DNA from: Vampirovibrio chlorellavorus | Lineage (GTDB): Bacteria; Cyanobacteriota; Vampirovibrionia; Vampirovibrionales; Vampirovibrionaceae | Assembly (NCBI GenBank): GCA_903866275.1 | Contig: CAIPMU010000018.1 | Span: 1-64,000 of the forward strand | Reading direction: 5' to 3' | Length of the DNA stretch: 64,000 nucleotides | Shown: in pieces, positions 8,501 through 17,000 of the stretch | Layout of the letters: the number at the start of each line of letters is the position of its first letter | Numbering within the stretch: the stretch's first letter is position 1 | Position numbers and translations under genes: made by a program | Notes under the pieces: generated by a model | The model's input: only the letters and a program-made list of their open reading frames with translations | Databases searched by the model: none | Told to the model about the DNA's origin: nothing

Positions 8501-8742
8501 CGAAACAGCTCACAGGCATGGATAACAATCCGGGCATTGCCAGCGCCAAAAAACAGGTGGATCATGAGAATAGCCCGACAGCGGCTCAAACGGTCGCATC
8601 CACGGCATCGTCTATGATTGGCAGTTTATCCGATAGTCTCAAGAAGGCTTCTGTGCCAACGTTGCCCAAACCCAGCTGGATGCCGCCTTCGGTGCTACCG
8701 CCTGCCTTGCCAAATTTACCGGGTCTGGCACCTTCTGCCTAA
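5587..8742 (+). CDS. large uncharacterised membrane-associated protein (1051 aa)
   Basis: Not recognised as a known family. The N-terminus has no signal peptide and includes HKLRFQGD. Hydrophobic segments lie near residues 98-118 (AAAVVWLFGVGFL), 176-196 (LFSVGSALVAVGYLIP), 418-438 (SLYFYILCVPHLMKL) and about 943-963 (ATTMACIGWLVPIVQ). Between about 205 and 345 there is a low-complexity Asn/Ser/Pro-rich stretch. Residues 450-930 are long, Leu/Gln/Glu-rich helices suggestive of coiled coils. The tail is Pro-rich. The last membrane segment followed by TKQLTG (972-977) recalls the membrane-segment-plus-TG pattern of the two paralogues at 47-50.6 kb. Ribosome site GAAGG precedes the ATG. Coding is clear from length; function is unknown. 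Confidence 0.8.
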   Translation: MSLTTGVSHPNTGPLPTHKLRFQGDLTPVASRGAGGPVGLLGSLARGIGNLRAPGQSVENFFLNTAKEGPMAIVPLESAVVVGRSERAYRRDGFLELQERVTEEIAAAVVWLFGVGFLQKQFEKASQKLNPGKNEHLSTHIAWNQPWAKTTHVDLSPQEMFARNKKEINILLGLKSARWLFSVGSALVAVGYLIPKGNQLKTSFILKHLERRKRASEGSNVQFGDPRQAHSPVGATLGHGSTVLSSQASRLTPAALPFFSAASNAASSPTTVLPTGNGNIAQYPASNSLNPTNSFNTSPFQSNRSNIQGVPSFQPHSANFQARTVSTVNPSGIAAGVAGYNPSARLTPPASSNVTPHHGDVRFGGGLPGLSMVQGLGHLVEQTPYGSILVVDAGIAGGRGYVASKRSPYETAEVLFRDIGSLYFYILCVPHLMKLMSSTIDPRFKSSSHLQPKVAGLLHEALKSVTSPAALTRALNGAGESMMAPEGQLRQALRQADGNTLRQLLTQEAEVYLGKGPLSPEIQGALFARLIQHVEPGQIQSLLTAIDEGQEAFGSLGNTERKNLMIAVKQAFRHTVGLKEIPLGNPAALKTHPAFASLFSALEREHPEEIQPLLQRIERMATLDGMNQSHSMLRRSLNLMRPDGNNKALIAQGDRLANWLDEAIHRQQPIQERLEAHLAQLGEQLHALSEASRQEVLHVLNQGVSGSLGNLQNAMRSASTGQLSKLEAALTQLSEQKGKLPEMLPIQPSKLQAIKVKVKSLIPYIKTEAVKVHELKERLSDLNRMLGQSHASGTSPVVALKSSLHEVMATLDNRASGIERDILKTYRNEIETLLGKGEQPGTGRLFALAIQQDDTALGQKLQELLRGGLLNDSRLLSQALDTVGELETDSRKVPGTRNADKMRQAIQDYGNTLMKRLSQPKLAELSGQALQHELNAFLNLNKYLHFGSRGIALATTMACIGWLVPIVQTRMTKQLTGMDNNPGIASAKKQVDHENSPTAAQTVASTASSMIGSLSDSLKKASVPTLPKPSWMPPSVLPPALPNLPGLAPSA

Positions 8743-8801
8743 CCGGCAGGATCCTGGCATGGAGATGCACCCTACGGGGTCCTATTGAACGGGCTTGCTG
8801 T

Positions 8802-8942
8802 TTAGCCGATAGCGCCGCAAACCTGTACCATGTGCATGCTGGTCACGGGACGATGATCGCTGAGCGCCCCCAGGGTGAGGCCGCCCAGAATTGCCAGCGT
8901 AAAACTCAACACGGTAAATGGTAGTCCTTGATCGAACCGCAT
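8802..8942 (-). CDS. 46-residue single-pass membrane peptide
   Basis: A short frame starting MRFDQGLPFTVLSFTLAILG, with one hydrophobic segment (about residues 8-27) and a short polar tail ending VCGAIG. The ATG at 8940-8942 is preceded by AGAAGGGA at a good ribosome-site distance (about nine bases). It lies convergent to the end of the 1051-residue protein gene, 60 bases away. A longer frame on the same strand in another register has no ribosome site and a non-protein-like composition. No function assigned. Confidence 0.5.
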   Translation of the reverse strand: MRFDQGLPFTVLSFTLAILGGLTLGALSDHRPVTSMHMVQVCGAIG

Positions 8943-9210
8943 CGTAAAAATCCCTTCTGGAAGTTTTTACACTATATTTAAAAAACAATCAAAAGCAAAA
9001 AATTGCCCTTGCTTGAACTCAACGATCAGCCGTCCATCTCAGGGCCTGAGATTAGGCTATGACTCAACTTGCATTAACTCCTGCATGTTTAATACCCCCA
9101 ATAACCTGTGGTGAAACAAAAATTTTAATGTGTAGTCGTCTAAAGGCAATCCGGTGTGAGCGAATCCTGAATTTGATGAATAATGAACGCTTTCATTTCG
9201 GGGTAAAGGA

Positions 9211-9239
9211 TTGATTTCCATAAGAGAGGTGGCTATACT
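9211..9239 (+). promoter_or_regulatory. sigma70-type promoter of the HxlR regulator gene
   Basis: TTGATT (9211-9216), a 17-base spacer and TATACT (9234-9239) lie 37 bases before the GTG start of the regulator. The rest of the 333-base gap 8943-9275 shows no gene. The direct overlap of the -10 with ATAACAAG-type sequence might include an operator, but no clear repeat is seen. Confidence 0.6.
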
Positions 9240-9275
9240 ATAACAAGTAAAGTAGTTTACAGAAGGATAGCTTGC

Positions 9276-9710
9276 GTGCCTAAGATGGTAGACAAGACCA
9301 ACAGTGCGGTGGTGGAAGATACCCGAAACGATGTTGTCCTGGACGATGTCACTGAAAATCTCAACCGGCTCATGCATGCGGGTCTCTATGGCATTGAGTC
9401 GCCGATTGAGCGCGCGATGGAGCTTATTGGTGATAAGTATTCCTTTCAGATTATTCATATTTTGAGCCAGTTTGATTGCCAGCGCTTTGTGGAACTGGAG
9501 CAGCAAATTCCCGGCATTTCGCCCCGCACGCTGAGTGCGCGACTAAAACATCTGGAAAAATTTCGTCTGATAAACCGCCACCAGTTTTCGACCATACCCC
9601 CAAAAGTGGAATACAAACTGACCGAGCGGGGCCGCGATTTGGCCACCACCTTAAAAACGCTGGAAAGCTGGGTGAATACCTGGTATCCTTACACCCCTGC
9701 CAGCGTTTGA
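9276..9710 (+). CDS. HxlR-family winged-helix transcription regulator
   Basis: DNA-binding regulator of the HxlR (MarR-like) family, usually dimeric repressors or activators that sense small molecules or redox state. Of 144 residues, about 45-135 form the winged helix: PIERAMELIGDKYSFQIIH, then IPGISPRTLSARLKHLEKF (recognition helix region) and the wing VEYKLTERGRDL. The first 45 residues are an extra acidic extension. The conserved N-terminal Cys seen in many redox-sensing members is absent; the only Cys is in FDCQRF. The GTG start is chosen because AGAAGGA lies eight bases upstream. No neighbouring gene is in the same operon, so the target is unknown. Confidence 0.85.
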   Translation: MPKMVDKTNSAVVEDTRNDVVLDDVTENLNRLMHAGLYGIESPIERAMELIGDKYSFQIIHILSQFDCQRFVELEQQIPGISPRTLSARLKHLEKFRLINRHQFSTIPPKVEYKLTERGRDLATTLKTLESWVNTWYPYTPASV

Positions 9711-9726
9711 TGCGGTGCTAGTTTAC

Positions 9727-9760
9727 CCAAAAGCCACTCCAGGACCGGGGTGGCTTTTGG
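9727..9760. terminator. bidirectional terminator hairpin
   Basis: Arms CCAAAAGCCACTCC and GGGGTGGCTTTTGG around a six-base loop, with T-runs at the end of each arm. It lies between the convergent regulator gene and the exported protein gene and can serve both. Confidence 0.75.
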
Positions 9761-9808
9761 ATGTATGGGGTTAGGTGCCCCGTCGGGCAGCGGGCACAGT
9801 GGTTGTTT

Positions 9809-10537
9809 TTAGAGTAGTCGTTCCGCCTTCATGCGAAATTCCACGGGGGGACCATTGGGGCTTTCCAAAATCAATTTCAGTTCATCCAGATCCACGAGAT
9901 CGGCGAAGTAGAAATAATAGGCGTTAATGGCCTCGTAGTTACCGGTGCTTTGCCCCCCATTAATGGCATCGGCGACCTGATCCAGATTTTGTTTTTCGGG
10001 TTTTAAATTAAACTCCTTGCCCCGTCCAAAGCCCACAATACGGGCGGAATAGGCTTTGGCAAAGTCCGGGCTGTCTCCGTAAAAACTGACCGCAAACTTC
10101 ACCATGAAGCGGTTTTTGGTGTCAGAATAGTACATCACATCACGGGCAAATCGATTGCGGGCTGCGTCTAAATCACTCTTGGCAGGTTTAACCGGGAAAC
10201 CGGCCTTGGCCGCCTTCGTCGCCAGCATCATAAAGGGGGAATAAACGTTCAGCAGTGCCCCGTTCTCCCCTTCAATCCAGTTATCGCCCAGCAAGGTCGC
10301 CAGATTGAGCCGACTGCCCTTCATCCCATACACCAGCGCGGCATTCACGCTATGGGGGGGATCCACCTTAACCCACGCTTGCGCGCTGGAAGCCCAGCTG
10401 GTACAGAGGCCAATCCCCAATAAGGCCAGCGCCGCCAGCTGACGCCTGACAGAAAAATAGGTCATGGTTCTGGCAAAAAAAGCACCCGATAAAAAACCGG
10501 GGAGGGACTTGGTTATTGGGCGGGGCTGAGCTACCAT
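9809..10537 (-). CDS. exported protein, unknown function
   Basis: A 242-residue protein. The start at 10535-10537 (MVAQPRPITK) is chosen because GGAG lies nine bases upstream; an upstream in-frame ATG at 10594 lacks a site. After a basic stretch, LAALALLGIGLCTSWASSAQA forms a hydrophobic core ending in an Ala-x-Ala signal peptidase site near residue 53, so the mature protein should be outside the cytoplasm. The mature part is mixed alpha/beta with a Tyr-rich stretch (INAYYFYFADLVDLDELKL). No family recognised. The gene stands alone between the terminator and deoB. Confidence 0.75.
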   Translation of the reverse strand: MVAQPRPITKSLPGFLSGAFFARTMTYFSVRRQLAALALLGIGLCTSWASSAQAWVKVDPPHSVNAALVYGMKGSRLNLATLLGDNWIEGENGALLNVYSPFMMLATKAAKAGFPVKPAKSDLDAARNRFARDVMYYSDTKNRFMVKFAVSFYGDSPDFAKAYSARIVGFGRGKEFNLKPEKQNLDQVADAINGGQSTGNYEAINAYYFYFADLVDLDELKLILESPNGPPVEFRMKAERLL

Positions 10538-10796
10538 GTGAAAGCACTCCAAGGCATTGTATGGCGAGGTTGAAAATGGGTTTTCGGATTGCATCCGACC
10601 CTGTTACGTCCAACCATCGCTTGCCCTCATTCTACAGGAGAGTGCGCCGGGCTCCAAGCAAATCCACGGAACCCACGCCAGTTTCAAGTCACTCAGGCAC
10701 CAACCGGCTTCAGTCCTGAATCGCCCTTGGGGCAATTGACCACCCGGCCCTGCCTTTATGAACGCATGCTTTATTCCCTACCAAGGAGACTCCCCC

Positions 10797-12071
10797 ATGT
10801 CTGCAACCCATCCCGCCAAACGTGTATTTGTAGTCGTGATCGACGCCTGGGGCGTGGGCGCGCTGCCGGATGCGCCCGAGTATGGCGATAGTCTGGACGC
10901 CAACACCATGGGCAACATCGATCGCCACGCCGACAGCCTGAACTTGCCCAATCTGGAAAAACTCGGCGTGGGCAACATTCTTCCCCTGAGCCGTATTAAG
11001 CCCCAAGATGCACCACTGGGTAGCTATGGCAAAATGTCCGAGTTTTCGCGCGGGAAAGACACCACCACCGGCCACTGGGAAATGGCGGGCATCTATCTGG
11101 AAACCCCATTCCCTACTTACCCGGACGGCTTCCCGCCTGATATTATCGAGCGGTTCCAGCAGGAAACGGGCATCACCGCCATTTTGGGCAATAAACCCGC
11201 CAGCGGCACCGAAATCTTGAAAGAACTGGGCGAAGAACACCTGAGAACAGGTCATCCCATTATATACACCAGCGCGGATAGCGTGTTTCAGATTGCGGCC
11301 CACATTGGCCCCGAGAGCAAAATCGACCTGAAGACCCTCTACTTTTGGTGCGAGAAGGCCCGTGAGATTCTGGACGGCCCGCACAAGGTTTCCCGCGTGA
11401 TTGCTCGCCCCTTTGAAGGGCAAACCCCGGACAACTTCAAACGCGTGGGTAAAGATCGCCGCGATTACGCCGTGTTACCCCCGGAAGCTACCTTGTTGAA
11501 TCGCATCAAGACCGCCGGTGGCGTGGTGCTGGGTGTGGGTAAGATCGAGGACATCTTCTGCTTCTCCGGTCTGACCCATTCCATCCACACCGGCAGCAAC
11601 CCGGAAGGCATTGCGGTCACCCAAAAAATCGCCGAAGGCCAACAGGATCTGGATGCCCTGAGCCTGGAAAACAAGTCCTTGAGTGAATTTTCGCAGGCCG
11701 ACAAGCAGTTTATCTTTGTGAATCTGGTGGAAACCGACAGCAACTATGGCCACCGACGCGATGTGAACGGTTACGCCCGCGCGCTGGAGCAATTTGACGC
11801 CGGATTGGGCGATTTGATCAACGCCATGACCGACGACGATCTGCTCATGATCTCCGCCGATCATGGCTGCGACCCAACTGCCCCCGGCTCGGATCACACC
11901 CGCGAGTACGTGCCCATCCTGATGTACAGCCCAAAGTTGCCTGCTCGCAATCTGGGCATCCGGGAATCCTTCGCAGATATTGGCAAAACTACCTTGGCCT
12001 GGCTCAATTTGGAGTCACCCGAACAACGCGGCCGCAACATGCTGGAAACTCGCGAGAGCGCCCTCGTCTAA
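10797..12071 (+). CDS. deoB: phosphopentomutase
   Basis: Interconverts ribose-1-phosphate and ribose-5-phosphate (and the deoxy forms) in nucleoside salvage, a cytoplasmic alkaline-phosphatase superfamily enzyme with two Mn ions. The 424 residues show [18 protein letters not shown] (first metal Asp), [15 protein letters not shown] at about residues 84-98 with the active-site Thr, [12 protein letters not shown], and [19 protein letters not shown] with the Asp/His ligands near the C-terminus. The start MSATHPAKR is preceded by AAGGAG eight bases upstream. Length is slightly above the usual 390-410. The next gene begins seven bases after the stop, suggesting cotranscription. Confidence 0.95.
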   Translation: MSATHPAKRVFVVVIDAWGVGALPDAPEYGDSLDANTMGNIDRHADSLNLPNLEKLGVGNILPLSRIKPQDAPLGSYGKMSEFSRGKDTTTGHWEMAGIYLETPFPTYPDGFPPDIIERFQQETGITAILGNKPASGTEILKELGEEHLRTGHPIIYTSADSVFQIAAHIGPESKIDLKTLYFWCEKAREILDGPHKVSRVIARPFEGQTPDNFKRVGKDRRDYAVLPPEATLLNRIKTAGGVVLGVGKIEDIFCFSGLTHSIHTGSNPEGIAVTQKIAEGQQDLDALSLENKSLSEFSQADKQFIFVNLVETDSNYGHRRDVNGYARALEQFDAGLGDLINAMTDDDLLMISADHGCDPTAPGSDHTREYVPILMYSPKLPARNLGIRESFADIGKTTLAWLNLESPEQRGRNMLETRESALV

Positions 12072-12077
12072 GCGAGT

Positions 12078-13058
12078 ATGAAAACCATTGCACCTGCCAA
12101 GCCAACGAAGCCCGTTTCATCGAAACAGGGTTCATCCAAGACTGCAAAAACCCCTGTAAAGTCCAAGCCGGCTAAACCGCGCTTGAGCAAAGCCCCCAAG
12201 CCCTCAGCACGATCTGCTGAAGAGTGGCTGGCCTTGGCCCCGGTGCTGGATGGACTGGTGGCGCAATATAAAATCCCCAGCTATGTGCAAAGTGACCCCA
12301 TTCAAATCCCCTATCGTTTTGTGGGTGACCCCAAGGCCTGCGAGTTGTCGGCCTTTATCACAGCCCTATTCAGCTATGGGCGACGCGATCTCATCATCGA
12401 CACGGTGAGCCAGCTATTCCAACTCACCGAAAATGATCCGGTAGGTTTTCTGGAACACTTCCACCCGCAACGGGACGCCAAGTTGTTTCAACACTTTGTG
12501 TATCGCTTCAATAAGGGGCCGGATCTGGTGGTGCTGTGGGAGCGCCTGCAATGGGCGTATCGCGAGTATGAGTCGCTGGAGAACCTCTTTACAGCATCCA
12601 TTCCCGCGCAATCCAAACGGAATGGCGAACCCGTGGATCGGTTAAAAACCGGGATTGCGGGCTTTACCGATGCGCTGCTGGGCGATCAGCCTACACCCTC
12701 GTATGGCCTGAAGTTTCTGTTTGCCCACCCGGACAAGGGTGGGGCCTGCAAGCGCTTCAATATGTTTCTGCGCTGGATGGTGCGGCAAGATGTGGAATTC
12801 TCCGGGAAAGTGGACTTTGGGCTGTGGCAAAAAGCCCTAAGCCCAGCCGAGTTGCTGGTGCCGCTGGATACCCATGTGATGAAGATGAACCGGGAATTGA
12901 GACTCTCTGCTCGCACCGATGGATCGTGGCAAACCGCCGAGGAGATTACCAGCGTGTTTCGGCTCCTGTGCCCCAAAGATCCGGTGAAGTACGATTACGC
13001 CTTGTTTGGCTTTAGCCTCGACAAGCGCTCCCCCGCCGAAATTTTAGATACGTTTTAA
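12078..13058 (+). CDS. TIGR02757 family protein (HhH-like, function unknown)
   Basis: Conserved bacterial family of unknown biochemical role, distantly similar in layout to helix-hairpin-helix glycosylases. The typical segments are SDPIQIPYRF, the helix ending ITALFSYGRRDLI, RLQWAYREYESLENLF, GACKRFNMFLRWMVR and VPLDTHVMKMNRELRLS (about residues 70-290). The first 45 residues are an unusual Lys/Pro/Ala/Ser-rich basic tail that could bind nucleic acid or simply be a linker. It lies seven bases behind deoB with only a weak ribosome site. No functional link to deoB is known to me. Confidence 0.85.
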   Translation: MKTIAPAKPTKPVSSKQGSSKTAKTPVKSKPAKPRLSKAPKPSARSAEEWLALAPVLDGLVAQYKIPSYVQSDPIQIPYRFVGDPKACELSAFITALFSYGRRDLIIDTVSQLFQLTENDPVGFLEHFHPQRDAKLFQHFVYRFNKGPDLVVLWERLQWAYREYESLENLFTASIPAQSKRNGEPVDRLKTGIAGFTDALLGDQPTPSYGLKFLFAHPDKGGACKRFNMFLRWMVRQDVEFSGKVDFGLWQKALSPAELLVPLDTHVMKMNRELRLSARTDGSWQTAEEITSVFRLLCPKDPVKYDYALFGFSLDKRSPAEILDTF

Positions 13059-13104
13059 TCATTTTTTCCCGATAAAATTGGGAGCCCCTCATTGGCATTC
13101 TCCT

Positions 13105-13113
13105 TGTTATAAT
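13105..13113 (+). promoter_or_regulatory. extended -10 promoter element
   Basis: TGTTATAAT, a perfect extended -10 (TG at 13105-13106, TATAAT at 13108-13113), in the 270-base gap before the 62-residue protein gene. It implies a leader of about 210 bases, in which no riboswitch or peptide was recognised. Confidence 0.5.
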
Positions 13114-13328
13114 GAGGAGGTTATTGGTGTAGGGACTGTCTTTAATAGCTGGCACGGCTGGAATGCTTAAGGCATTTGCAGAGGGAATACTGGATTAAAC
13201 CCATCGAATGAGAGCATAAAACTTAAAAATAGTCAGCCTTTATGACTTTCTGAATGTCTCCCCGCGTGGGCACCCACACCGAACCCAAGCTTTCATACAC
13301 CCCTTTAAACCCAAAGAAATGTAGGCCC

Positions 13329-13517
13329 ATGAACAAAGACGAACTGGAATCCATGCTGGACGGCGACGAACTGATTAAAACGCTGGATGTGAAAACGCTG
13401 GTGCTGGACATCGTGCGGGAACTCCCCGAAGAAGACCTGATGAAAATCTTTTGGGACAAGTTGCCCGAGCTCTCCAGAGAGTATGTGCGGGATTATCTGT
13501 ACATGAAACGTTCGTAA
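13329..13517 (+). CDS. small acidic protein, unknown function
   Basis: A 62-residue, mostly helical acidic protein starting MNKDELESMLDGDELI and ending REYVRDYLYMKRS. The ATG at 13329 is preferred over an upstream in-frame ATG at 13254, because the added residues (MSPRVGTHTEPK...) look non-coding; the ribosome site before 13329 is weak (GTAGG). No membrane segment or known motif. It has its own putative extended -10 promoter and converges on the membrane-anchored protein at 13550. Confidence 0.55.
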   Translation: MNKDELESMLDGDELIKTLDVKTLVLDIVRELPEEDLMKIFWDKLPELSREYVRDYLYMKRS

Positions 13518-13549
13518 ATTTAAAAAATTCAGATTGTTTTAAGTTTATT

Positions 13550-13972
13550 CTAATGGCTCGAATTGCCGGGAAGCGGTGTAGGGATGCCCGGAAAGCGTTG
13601 CGGGATGAACGCCTGTGTTTCCCCGGTGCGAACGTTTACCATCCAGCGATCGGGCAGGAATTGATAGGTTTTTCGGGTCACATGCGCGCCCTGCCCGCTG
13701 TTCACGGGGGTAATAAAAAGTTGGGCATCATTCAGCATCACAATGCCCATGTGGTCGCAGCGCAGGCTCACATCCTGCAACTGGTTTTCGGATTGCTTGT
13801 ATAAATAAGGCGCTTTGGGCTTGTAGAGTTGGGCGTCCCGGCCCACCCCAGTTACCACGCAGCGATCTTCGGCGGCTACGGGGTGGCGCATGTCGTTGAC
13901 CAGCAAGGTCAATCCAATAAAAAAGAGCGCAAAAGGCGAAAACATCAGCAAAAGTTGGGTTTGACGGGTCAT
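13550..13972 (-). CDS. membrane-anchored protein, unknown function
   Basis: A 140-residue protein beginning MTRQTQLLLMFSPFALFFIG, with one N-terminal hydrophobic segment (about residues 6-25) that would anchor a small domain outside the cytoplasm. Two Cys (CVVTGVG and LRCDHMG) could pair there. AGGAG lies nine bases before the ATG. It is divergent from metH across 116 bases and convergent with the small acidic protein. No family recognised. Confidence 0.7.
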   Translation of the reverse strand: MTRQTQLLLMFSPFALFFIGLTLLVNDMRHPVAAEDRCVVTGVGRDAQLYKPKAPYLYKQSENQLQDVSLRCDHMGIVMLNDAQLFITPVNSGQGAHVTRKTYQFLPDRWMVNVRTGETQAFIPQRFPGIPTPLPGNSSH

Positions 13973-14016
13973 GGGTGGAGGCTCCTGGGTGCCGCCAGCG
14001 AAAGGCCGTCAAAAGA

Positions 14017-14045
14017 TTGGCGCTGGCGTGAAGACGGACTATTCT
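14017..14045 (+). promoter_or_regulatory. putative metH promoter
   Basis: TTGGCG (14017-14022), 17-base spacer, TATTCT (14040-14045), 43 bases before the metH ATG. An inverted repeat CGCCAGCG (13993-14000) / CGCTGGCG (14021-14028) overlaps the -35 end and could be an operator. No cobalamin or SAM riboswitch pattern was recognised. Confidence 0.45.
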
Positions 14046-14088
14046 ATATCATAGTGCAAGGTGTTTTGTTTGCAATGATTGGCTCGAA

Positions 14089-17000
14089 ATGTCCCCAACC
14101 TCGCCCCGTACCGCAATTCGGTCCCTCCCCGACCACTCGTTTTTCCGGCAATGCCAGGAAAAAGTGCTGTTATTTGATGGTGGCATGGGTAGCATGCTGC
14201 AAACCTATCCCCTCAACGAGGACGATTTTGAGGGGCTGGAAGGCTGTAACGAGATTCTGGTGCGCACGCGCCCCCAGGTGATTCAGGAAATTCACGCGGC
14301 CTATTTCGATGCCGGGGCGGACGTGGTGGAAACTGACAGCTTCGGCTCGGCCAGCATTGTGCTGGCGGAATACGACATTGCCGATCAGGCTTACGATCTC
14401 AGCTTTCGCGCGGCCAAAATCGCCCGAGAAGTCGCACAGGGATACACCGATCGTCCGCGATTTGTGGCCGGTTCCATTGGCCCCACCACCAAACTGCCCA
14501 CGCTGGGGCATATTGGGTATGATGCCCTGAAGGAATCCTATCTGGCCCAAGTGCAAGGGCTGGTGGACGGTGGGGCGGACATGCTCCTGATTGAAACCTG
14601 TCAGGATCTGCTGCAAACCAAGGCCGCCATTGCCGCCGTGCACTCGGTACGTCGCTCGCTGAACCGCTATGTGCCCACCATGGTTCAAGTCACCATTGAA
14701 ACCACAGGCACCATGCTGGTGGGCATGGACATTGCATCCGTCGTCACCGCGCTGGAGCCCTACGACATTGATGTCCTGGGCATGAACTGCGCCACCGGCC
14801 CGCAGGAGATGGTGGAGCATGTGCGCTATCTCTCTCAGCACAGCCCGTTTTATATTTCTTGCCTGCCCAACGCGGGCATCCCGGAGAACGTGGGCGGGAA
14901 GGCCCATTACCACCTCACCCCGGATGAATTGGCAAGCCACTTGCAGCATTTTGTGAAAGATCTCGGCGTGCATGTGGTGGGCGGTTGTTGCGGCACCACG
15001 CCCGCGCATATCAAGGCCGTTAGCAGTCTGGTGGGCCAGATGACCCCGGGCAAGCGCCAACCGCAATACGAAAACAGCCTGAGCAGTCTTTACTCCAGCG
15101 TGCCCATGTTTCAGGATCCGCCGCCGGTGCTGATTGGCGAGCGCACCAATTCCAACGGCAGCAAGAAATTCCGCGATTTATTGGCCGAGGACAACTACGA
15201 CGCACTGGTGGACATTGGCCGTCAGCAAGTGCAGCAAGGCGCGCATCTGCTGGACGTTTGCACCGCCTATGTGGGCCGCGATGAAATCAAGGACATGACC
15301 GAGACCATCACCCGCTTTAACGCCCAACTGGACGTGCCGCTGATGATTGATTCCACGGAAGCCCCGGTGTTGGCCCAGGCCCTCAAGCTGATTGCGGGCA
15401 AGGCCATCGTCAATTCCATCAACCTGGAAGACGGCGAAGAGCGGCTGGATGTGGTCTTGCCGCTGTGCCACGAATTTGGCGCAGCCGTGGTGGCCCTGAC
15501 CATCGATGAAGACGGCATGGCTAAAACCGCCCAGAAAAAGTTTGAAATCGCCAAACGCATTCACGATTTGGCCGTCCATACGCACGGCATGACCGCGAAA
15601 GATCTGGTCTTTGATACGCTCACCTTCACGCTGGGCAGCGGCGATGAGGAGTTCCGCAAGGCAGGCATCGAAACCATTGAGGCCATGCGCCTCATTCGCG
15701 ACGCCTTCCCGGAAGTGGGCTTTGTGCTGGGCATCAGCAACATCAGTTTTGGATTGAAACCAGCGGCGCGGCATGTGTTAAACAGCGTCTTCCTCCACTA
15801 CTGCCTGGAAGCCGGGCTGAGCATGGCCATCATCAACAGCGCGCACATTTTGCCCCTGCACCGCATCAGCGATGCCGAGCGGGAGTTGTGCCGCCAGCTC
15901 ATTTTCGATGAGCGCCAGTTTGCCGAAGACGGCACCGTGACCTTCGATCCCCTGATGGCCCTGCTGGCTTACTATGAAGAACATTCCGGCACCGCTGTGG
16001 AAAAGAAAACCAAGGAACTGCCCGCCGGAATTGAAGATCGGCTGAAGTACCGCATCATCAACGGGGAAAAAACCGGGCTGGACGCCGATATTAATTTGGC
16101 CCTGCAAGATTATCCAGCCTTAGCCATTATTAATGATATTTTGCTGGACGGTATGAAAACCGTGGGCGAACTGTTTGGCAAAGGCGAAATGCAACTGCCC
16201 TTCGTCTTGCAATCGGCGGAAGTGATGAAGACCGCCGTAGCCTTCCTCGAACCGCACATGGAAAAAGTGGATGGCGGACACTCAAAGGGCGTCATGGTTC
16301 TGGCCACGGTCAAGGGCGATGTGCATGATATCGGTAAAAATCTGGTGGATATTATTCTGACCAACAACGGCTACAAGGTGATTAACTTAGGCATTAAGCA
16401 GCCGCTGGAAACCATGTTGACCGCCCTCAATGAGCATCAGGCTGATGCGTTGGGGATGAGCGGCCTGCTGGTGAAATCCACCGCGATTATGAAAGAAAAT
16501 TTAATCGCCATGAAGGAACGCGGGCTGAATATGCCCGTGGTGCTAGGCGGGGCAGCCCTCACTAAGCGTTTTGTGGAAGAAGACTGCCAGCGCGAATACG
16601 AGGGCCCGGTCTACTACGCCAAAGATGCGTTCTCCGGGTTGTACGCCATGGAAGCCATTATGAGCGGCACGCCCGCCAGTGAAATGGCCTCACTATCAGC
16701 GCCCGCAGAATTCTCCAAGACGCTGGTCGCGTCCAATGCGGAGCCTGTTTATCAGGCCGTGGGCGAAATCAACCGGGGCAATAGTGGCCTCTCGCCGGAA
16801 GATCCCGATTACACCAAGCGATCGGATTCGATTGCTGTCAACGTGGACATTCCACAGCCGCCGTTTTGGGGCTCGCGGGTGGTCACTGAAATTGATTTGC
16901 TGGAACTGTACCCGTACATGAACCAACAGGCCCTGTTTGCGGGTCAGTGGCAAGTGAAACGCGGCCCCCGCAGCGCCCAGGAACACGAGCAATTCGTGGC

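Noticed and set aside
13973-14088. Cobalamin or SAM riboswitch before metH
   Set aside because: No B12 box or SAM riboswitch core could be found in the 116 bases; only an unrelated inverted repeat.
14170-15066. 298-codon open frame opposite metH
   Set aside because: His/Gly/Gln-rich translation typical of the complement of a G/C-biased gene; metH is certain on the other strand.
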